From Peptoniphilus mikwangii (GTDB lineage: Bacteria; Bacillota; Clostridia; Tissierellales; Peptoniphilaceae): DNA of 64,000 nucleotides. The stretch is from positions 124,001 to 188,000 of the forward strand of contig NZ_AUQY01000002.1 in NCBI RefSeq assembly GCF_000468535.1, in the 5' to 3' direction. The position numbers and the translations under genes were made by a program. The notes beneath the pieces were generated by a model that saw only the letters and a program-made list of their open reading frames with translations, was not told the DNA's origin and searched no databases. Positions 58,447 to 64,000 of the stretch are shown piece after piece (the stretch's first letter is position 1; each line of letters begins with the position of its first letter).

Positions 58447-61400
58447 ATGTATTTAAAGACACTTTACATACAAGGATTTAAGTCCTTTGCACAAAAAACT
58501 AAAATTGAATTTAATAATAAAATAACCGGAATAGTAGGTCCTAATGGAAGCGGGAAAAGTAATATTTCAGACGCTATGATGTGGGTATTAGGAGAAACAA
58601 GTATAAAATCACTTCGTGGTTCTAAAATGGAAGATGTAATATTTTCCGGTACAGATGAAAAAAAACCGCTTGGATTTGCGGAAGTAACTATTGTATTTGA
58701 TAATAGTGACAAGAAGCTTCCAATAGAATACACAGAGGTTTCCGTTACTAGAAGAATGTATAGATCGCTGGAAAGTGAATTTTTAATTAATAATGTAAAG
58801 TGTAGACTTAAAGATATAAAAGAACTTTTTATGGATACCGGTATAGGAAAAGATGGATATTCTTTAATTGGACAAGGAAAAATAGAGAGTATTTTAAGTA
58901 ATAAACCGGAACAAAGAAGAAGTGTCTTTGAAGAAGCTGCTGGAATTTCAAAGTTTAAGATGCGAAAGTTAGAAAGTGAAAATAAACTGAGAAAGACAGA
59001 GGAGAACTTAATAAGATTAAATGATATAATTTCGGAAATTGAAATAAGAGAAAAAGTTTTAAAGGTAGAATCTGAGAATGCAATTAGATATAAAAACTTT
59101 TTTAATAAATTGACTGACCTGGAAGTAACTTTAGCATTTGTTGATATAGAAAAACAAAAATTGAGTGAAGATAAATTTAATGAGAAAATAGCTTTTATCA
59201 ACGGTGAAATAGAAAATATAAATTTATCAATTAAAATAAATCAAGATGAGCAGCAGAATGTAGAAGAAAAAATAAGGATAATAGAAGAAGAAATAGAGTC
59301 TATTCAATTATCTGAGATAGAAAACAATAAAAACTATGAGAGAATGTTGTCTCAAATTGAATTAATATCAGAAAAGAAATTAAATATAAATTCAAATGTT
59401 GAGCAAAGAAATACAAATATATTTGAGCTTGAAAATTTAATATTACAAAATAGAGAAAAATATAACACAAATATAGAAAAAATAAATACATGCAATGACG
59501 ACTTTGTTAAAGTAACTGAACAGCTTTCAAAATTAAAAAAAGATTTAGATTTGAATATACTTGAGTTTAAAAAAGTTGAAGATAAAATTGAAACTGACAG
59601 CAAAATTCTTTTAGAGTTACATAAAAATAAGTCTGAGATAGAATCCAAACAATTAATGACACAGTCTATAATATCTGAAAAAGAGAGCAGACTTTTAAGT
59701 GTAAGTAAGAATTTAGATTTATTAAAAGAGAATAATATAGAAATAGAAAAAGAATTTAGTTTTATAGACATTAAATATAATGATATCTTAAATAGAAAGT
59801 CACAATTAATAGTTGATAAAGAAAAATTAGAAAAAGAAATTCTTGAGCTTAACAATAAAATTAAAAATAGTAGCAAACTTTTATCAGAATATAAAAATAA
59901 ATATGATAAAAAGAATGCTGAATTTATTGCACTTAAAAATATCGCGGATAATTATGAAGGATATAGTAAAAGTGTAAAATTTTTTATGAATGGAGCAAAA
60001 AAAAGAAATATATTTTCAAATTCATTAATAGGACCTGTTGCTGAAAATTTAAGAGTTGATTCAAAATACGAAAAGGCAATAAGTGTGGCACTTGGTGGAA
60101 ATTTACAAAACATTATAGTAAAAAGTGACAGTGACGCAAAAGAAATGATTGAGTTTTTGAACAGAGAAAAATATGGAAGAGTAACATTTTTACCTATTAA
60201 TTCAATGACTTATAAAGAAATTGATTTTAAATTGAAGGATTTAAATGAAGAAGGGCTAATAGGTTTTGCTGATGAACTTATAGAATTTGATTGCAAATAT
60301 AAGTCTATTTTTAAAAATTTACTTGGAAAGATTATAATTTCTAAAGATTTTGATACTGCAAATAGAATATCCAAAAAATTAAACAGAACATACAGAGTAG
60401 TAACTCTTGATGGAGATAGTTTGAATATCGGTGGTTCAATAACCGGAGGAAGTATACTTAAAAATAATACGGACATAATAAGTCGGAAAAGTGATATAGA
60501 AAAATTAGAAAGAGAATCTCTTGATTTAAAAGATAAATATGAATCTATTTTAAAAGAATATGATGAGTTAAAGTCAAAAATCGAAGATGACAGTAATTTA
60601 TTAAATGAATTAAAAAATGAAATTTATATGATATTTTCGGAAATTGTGACTCTTGAGAATAGCAAAAATAATTTAAGTTTAAGTAAAAACAGCAATGATG
60701 CATATTTATCCAAATATGTAGAAGAAAAAAATCAACTTATGAGCTCTATAACTTTAGATAAAGATTTATTAACTGAATTAGATAATAATCTTAAGAATAT
60801 AGACTTTCAGCTTAAAGAAAAAAATATTTCAGGAAATACTTTTGATAAAGAACATGATACTTTAAAACTTCTCATAGAAGAACAAAGGGAAGAATATTCA
60901 AAAAATCAACTGGATAGTATTAAAATTCAAGGTAATATTGATTCTTTAATAAAGGAAAATAATAATATATTATCCAACAATGAATTTAATAATTTAAAAA
61001 TAACTAATTTAAATAGTGAAATAGTCAGTTTAGAATTAGACAGAGAGAACTTAAATATTGAAGAAAATAAATTAAATGAAAAGTTAATTAATTCAAAAGA
61101 TATTCTAGATAAAACTAAGGAGGCTTTATTTGAACTTAGAGAATCTAAACTTAGTTTAAATTTAGATTTAAAAAAATATAGAAATATTTTTGAACAACTT
61201 CAAATAAAGTTGATAGATTTTGAAAAACGAAATGCCAAAATATTAAGTGAAAAAGATAAAATAGAATTTAATATATTAAATATTGAGGAAAAAATAAAAA
61301 TAGAATATGGAATCGAAGCGGATAATATTAAAAAGCTTGTTGACTATAAGAACTTAAAAGAAATAAAAGATGAAATTTTTGATTTAAAAGTAAGTATTTC

Positions 61401-61995
61401 AAAATTAGGGGATATTAATTTATTTTCTATAGAAGAATATAAGGCGGTTAGTGAAAGACTTAGATTTAATTTGGAGCAAAAACAGGATCTTTTAGATTCA
61501 AGGGAAGAGATTAAGTCTATATTAAAAGAATTAGATAAAGAAATGAAAGAAAAGTTTAGGGAGACATTTTCTAAAGTTTCAAAGTATTTTGAAGAAATTT
61601 TCAAGATATTATTTAATGGAGGTAAAGCTCAAATTGAAATAGATGGTGATGATGAATTATATAGCGGTATAGAAATAAAAGCACAACCCCCAGGGAAAAG
61701 ATTTCAGTCATTATCTTTGTTGTCAGGAGGAGAAAGAGCTCTAACAGCAGTAGCACTTTTATTTGCGTTATTAAAAGTTAAAACGGCACCGTTTTGTATT
61801 CTTGATGAAATAGATGCAGCACTTGATGATGCCAATGTAAAAAGATATGTTGATTATTTGATAAAAATTGAAAACATACAATTTATTATAATAACACATA
61901 GAAAACTTACTATGGAAATTGCAAATATACTATATGGTGTTACAATGGAAGAAAAGGGAATAAGTAAAATAATTTCAGTAGAACTTAAAAATTAG
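58447..61995 (+). CDS. smc: Chromosome partition protein SMC
   Basis: Condensin ATPase for chromosome organisation. N-terminal Walker A GPNGSGKSNISDAMMWVLG, two long coiled coils split by a hinge (~505-665, e.g. GPVAENLRVD, GGSITGG), and C-terminal signature LSGGERALTAVALLFALL with Walker B FCILDEIDAALDDANV. 1182 residues, full length. ATG 58447 used (ttggag upstream); TTG 58435 is less likely. ftsY follows after nine bases; scpA/scpB are not in the window. Confidence 0.97.
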   Translation: MYLKTLYIQGFKSFAQKTKIEFNNKITGIVGPNGSGKSNISDAMMWVLGETSIKSLRGSKMEDVIFSGTDEKKPLGFAEVTIVFDNSDKKLPIEYTEVSVTRRMYRSLESEFLINNVKCRLKDIKELFMDTGIGKDGYSLIGQGKIESILSNKPEQRRSVFEEAAGISKFKMRKLESENKLRKTEENLIRLNDIISEIEIREKVLKVESENAIRYKNFFNKLTDLEVTLAFVDIEKQKLSEDKFNEKIAFINGEIENINLSIKINQDEQQNVEEKIRIIEEEIESIQLSEIENNKNYERMLSQIELISEKKLNINSNVEQRNTNIFELENLILQNREKYNTNIEKINTCNDDFVKVTEQLSKLKKDLDLNILEFKKVEDKIETDSKILLELHKNKSEIESKQLMTQSIISEKESRLLSVSKNLDLLKENNIEIEKEFSFIDIKYNDILNRKSQLIVDKEKLEKEILELNNKIKNSSKLLSEYKNKYDKKNAEFIALKNIADNYEGYSKSVKFFMNGAKKRNIFSNSLIGPVAENLRVDSKYEKAISVALGGNLQNIIVKSDSDAKEMIEFLNREKYGRVTFLPINSMTYKEIDFKLKDLNEEGLIGFADELIEFDCKYKSIFKNLLGKIIISKDFDTANRISKKLNRTYRVVTLDGDSLNIGGSITGGSILKNNTDIISRKSDIEKLERESLDLKDKYESILKEYDELKSKIEDDSNLLNELKNEIYMIFSEIVTLENSKNNLSLSKNSNDAYLSKYVEEKNQLMSSITLDKDLLTELDNNLKNIDFQLKEKNISGNTFDKEHDTLKLLIEEQREEYSKNQLDSIKIQGNIDSLIKENNNILSNNEFNNLKITNLNSEIVSLELDRENLNIEENKLNEKLINSKDILDKTKEALFELRESKLSLNLDLKKYRNIFEQLQIKLIDFEKRNAKILSEKDKIEFNILNIEEKIKIEYGIEADNIKKLVDYKNLKEIKDEIFDLKVSISKLGDINLFSIEEYKAVSERLRFNLEQKQDLLDSREEIKSILKELDKEMKEKFRETFSKVSKYFEEIFKILFNGGKAQIEIDGDDELYSGIEIKAQPPGKRFQSLSLLSGGERALTAVALLFALLKVKTAPFCILDEIDAALDDANVKRYVDYLIKIENIQFIIITHRKLTMEIANILYGVTMEEKGISKIISVELKN

Positions 61996-62004
61996 GAGAA
62001 AAAA

Positions 62005-63237
62005 ATGTTTAAATGGTTTAAAGAAAAATTTTCTAAAGATGATGAGCAAAAAATTATAAAAGAAAATTACGCAGATGAAGTGAATGAAGTTGAACAAAAA
62101 GTTGAATTTTATGAAGAAAATAATTTGGAAAATACAAGTGTTGAAGATATTGATACTAAAGAAATCGTTGAATCTAACAATGAATTAGATCAGTTGGTTG
62201 AAGGAACTTTGCATCAAGATGAAATTAAAGATAATAATTTAGAAAATGAAACTATTGATGAAATTAGTAATATTGAAGAAAAAGAAGAAATCTATGAAGA
62301 AGTAGAAGAGATTAAGGAAGAGTCTAAATTATCTATATTTCAAAAATTAAAGCAAGGTTTAACTAAAACAAGACACGAAATGGGAGTAAAGATAAATACA
62401 ATATTGGGCTCTTATGTAAAAATTGATGATGAAATGCTTGAAGATTTAGAGGATATTTTGATATCTGCAGACATCGGAATGGAAACTACGATGAAACTGA
62501 TTGATAATCTTAGAAATACAATAATACAAGAAAAAATAAATGATCCCAATATGGTTAAACCATTGTTGAAAGAAGAAGTTAAAAAGCTTATGAACGACTC
62601 ATTGGATAGTAAGATAAAAAAGGAAAGTCCTACTATAATTTTAGTTGTGGGAGTAAATGGCGTTGGAAAAACTACGACAATTGGCAAGTTATCAAGTAAG
62701 TTGAAAATGGAAGGAAATAAAGTTTTAATAGCAGCGGCAGATACATTTAGAGCAGCAGCTATAGATCAACTGAAAACTTGGGGAGATAGAGCAAATGTAG
62801 ATGTAATTTCACATAATGAAGGAGCAGATCCCGCAGCGGTAATATTTGATGGGATAACAGCAGCAAAATCACGAAATTCCGATATTCTTATTTGTGATAC
62901 AGCAGGTAGACTTCACAATAAAGCCAATTTAATGAAAGAACTTGAAAAAATTAATAGAGTAATAGATAGAGAGTATCCTAATGCAAATAGAGAAACACTT
63001 CTTGTACTTGATGCTACAACGGGACAAAATGCTATGAATCAAGCTAAAACATTTAAGGAAGTTTGTAGTATTTCCGGAATAGTTTTGACAAAGCTTGATG
63101 GAACCGCAAAAGGAGGAGTAGTAATAGCTCTTCAAAGTGAACTTCAAATACCAATTAAGCTTGTAGGAGTAGGAGAGGGGATAGATGATTTACAAGAATT
63201 TGAATTGAACTCATTTATAGATGCCATATTTGATTGA
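62005..63237 (+). CDS. ftsY: Signal recognition particle receptor FtsY
   Basis: SRP receptor GTPase delivering membrane proteins to the translocon. Acidic, Glu-rich A region (~12-108), N domain, and G domain with Walker A about 216-223 (GVNGVGKTTT), AADTFRAAAIDQLKTWGDR, CDTAGRLHNK and LTKLDGTAKGG. 410 residues. RBS ttaggagaaa, co-transcribed with smc as in Firmicutes. Confidence 0.97.
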   Translation: MFKWFKEKFSKDDEQKIIKENYADEVNEVEQKVEFYEENNLENTSVEDIDTKEIVESNNELDQLVEGTLHQDEIKDNNLENETIDEISNIEEKEEIYEEVEEIKEESKLSIFQKLKQGLTKTRHEMGVKINTILGSYVKIDDEMLEDLEDILISADIGMETTMKLIDNLRNTIIQEKINDPNMVKPLLKEEVKKLMNDSLDSKIKKESPTIILVVGVNGVGKTTTIGKLSSKLKMEGNKVLIAAADTFRAAAIDQLKTWGDRANVDVISHNEGADPAAVIFDGITAAKSRNSDILICDTAGRLHNKANLMKELEKINRVIDREYPNANRETLLVLDATTGQNAMNQAKTFKEVCSISGIVLTKLDGTAKGGVVIALQSELQIPIKLVGVGEGIDDLQEFELNSFIDAIFD

Positions 63238-63250
63238 TGGAGGTATTAAA

Positions 63251-64000
63251 TTGAATTTAACTAGACCTGCATGGTTGGAAATTAATTTGGATTATTTAAT
63301 AGAAAATATAAATAAAATAAGAAATAATGTCAGAGAAGATGCCGAAATAATATCGGTTGTTAAAAGTAATGCTTATGGTTTTGGAGCATTAAAAATAGTT
63401 GAAATTTTAAGAGAAAATGGAGTTAATTTTTTTGCAGTAGCGACTATGTCCGAAGCTATAGCTATAAGGAAAAAATTTAAAGATGTAAAACTTTTAATAC
63501 TTGGATATACACCGGATTATTTAATGAATGTTGCAGTTGAAAATGATATAACATCAGCTATTTATAATTATGAATCTGCAAGAACCTTAAATGAAATAGC
63601 TAAGAGTCAAAATAAAACAGCTACTATTCACATAGTATTAGACACAGGAATGAATAGGATAGGATTTAAAAATATAGATGATAGTATAGAAGACATAAAA
63701 AAGATTTCTAAATTTAAAAACATTTATATCGAAGGAGTATTTTCACATTTTGCAGCAGCTGATACCAATGCAGAATATACTAAAAGACAATTTAATATTT
63801 TTAAAAATGCAACAGACATTTTGGAAAAAAATAAAATTAATATACCGATAAAACATATAAATAATTCAAGTGCAATACTGAATTATAATGAATACAGTCT
63901 TGATGCGGTACGACCCGGAATAATACAATATGGTTCCACTGAAGGAATTAAGACTAAGTATAAAGAGTTAAATAATGTAAAATATATAGGTCAGATAAAA
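63251..64000 (+). CDS. alr: Alanine racemase, 5' part
   Basis: PLP-dependent racemase giving D-alanine for peptidoglycan. The first 250 codons are present; the gene runs past the window end. N-terminal barrel with the PLP lysine in SVVKSNAYGFGA (residue ~39), HIVLDTGMNRIGF, GVFSHFAAADT and AVRPGIIQYG. TTG start at 63251 preceded by ggaggtatt, 13 bases after ftsY. The C-terminal catalytic tyrosine is outside the window. A broader-specificity amino acid racemase is possible. Confidence 0.88.
   Translation, partial: MNLTRPAWLEINLDYLIENINKIRNNVREDAEIISVVKSNAYGFGALKIVEILRENGVNFFAVATMSEAIAIRKKFKDVKLLILGYTPDYLMNVAVENDITSAIYNYESARTLNEIAKSQNKTATIHIVLDTGMNRIGFKNIDDSIEDIKKISKFKNIYIEGVFSHFAAADTNAEYTKRQFNIFKNATDILEKNKINIPIKHINNSSAILNYNEYSLDAVRPGIIQYGSTEGIKTKYKELNNVKYIGQIK

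Noticed and set aside
58464-59201. Long open frame on the minus strand inside smc
   Set aside because: It is antisense to the conserved SMC ATPase head, has a Ser/Leu-rich composition with no recognisable domain, and has no ribosome site; AT-rich coding DNA often leaves such frames open.

Overview
The window comes from a very AT-rich, low-GC Gram-positive bacterium. Gene order (hrcA-grpE-dnaK-dnaJ-prmA-rsmE-mtaB, phoH-ybeY-dgk-cdd-era-recO, glyQ-glyS-ccpN-ppsR-dgt-dnaG-rpoD-trmK-nif3, plsX-acpP-rnc-smc-ftsY) is a classic Firmicutes arrangement. The fused RNase PH/RdgB, the absence of sporulation genes between floA and phoH, and frequent TTG starts suggest an anaerobic coccus of the Peptoniphilaceae (Tissierellia) type. 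That placement is an inference and the genus is not determined.

Positions 1-3900 are an accessory region that looks less AT-rich than the rest. It carries the end of a WYL regulator, a small zinc-ribbon protein, a ClbS/DfsB-like protein, a transglutaminase-like protein and an ASCH protein. Among them lie remains of a Tn4451-like element: a truncated SPL-type radical SAM gene joined to an internally deleted serine recombinase (1625-1983), and an intact small TnpW-like gene (3384-3545). A 370-base gene-free AT-rich stretch separates this from the core genome.

Positions 3900-13000 hold a CPBP membrane protease, a proline/threonine block (proB-proA-thrC-thrB) from one promoter, comEC overlapping holA, and rpsT on the minus strand. 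Positions 13066-16592 are a minus-strand operon, lepB-lepA-hemW. The divergent plus-strand run starts at 16718 with a consensus promoter and a perfect CIRCE operator in front of hrcA, and continues almost without interruption through heat-shock chaperones, RNA/ribosome modification, rpsU, a NfeD/flotillin membrane module, the phoH-era-recO group, glycyl-tRNA synthetase, the CcpN/PPDK-regulator pair, dGTPase, primase, the main sigma factor, TrmK and a Nif3 protein. The RNase P RNA gene follows with its own promoter and terminator.

Positions 42994-55312 contain an NlpC/P60 cell-wall hydrolase, topA, a compact type IV pilus-like operon (ATPase, platform protein, one prepilin, prepilin peptidase and a fused PilM-PilN protein), an AIR-synthase/HypE-like protein lacking the HypE C-terminal cysteine motif, a secreted amidase, the rph-rdgB fusion and tRNA-His. 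With comEC, the pilus operon suggests a DNA-uptake or surface-pilus apparatus. The window ends with plsX-acpP-rnc, an Elp3-like radical SAM gene, smc, ftsY and the start of alanine racemase.

The most notable items are the five-gene pilus locus with its PilM/PilN fusion, the unknown 178-residue partner of NfeD-FloA, the HypE-like orphan, the transposon scar, RecO without zinc cysteines, and the structured rpsU leader. I found no CRISPR array, prophage or intact mobile element.
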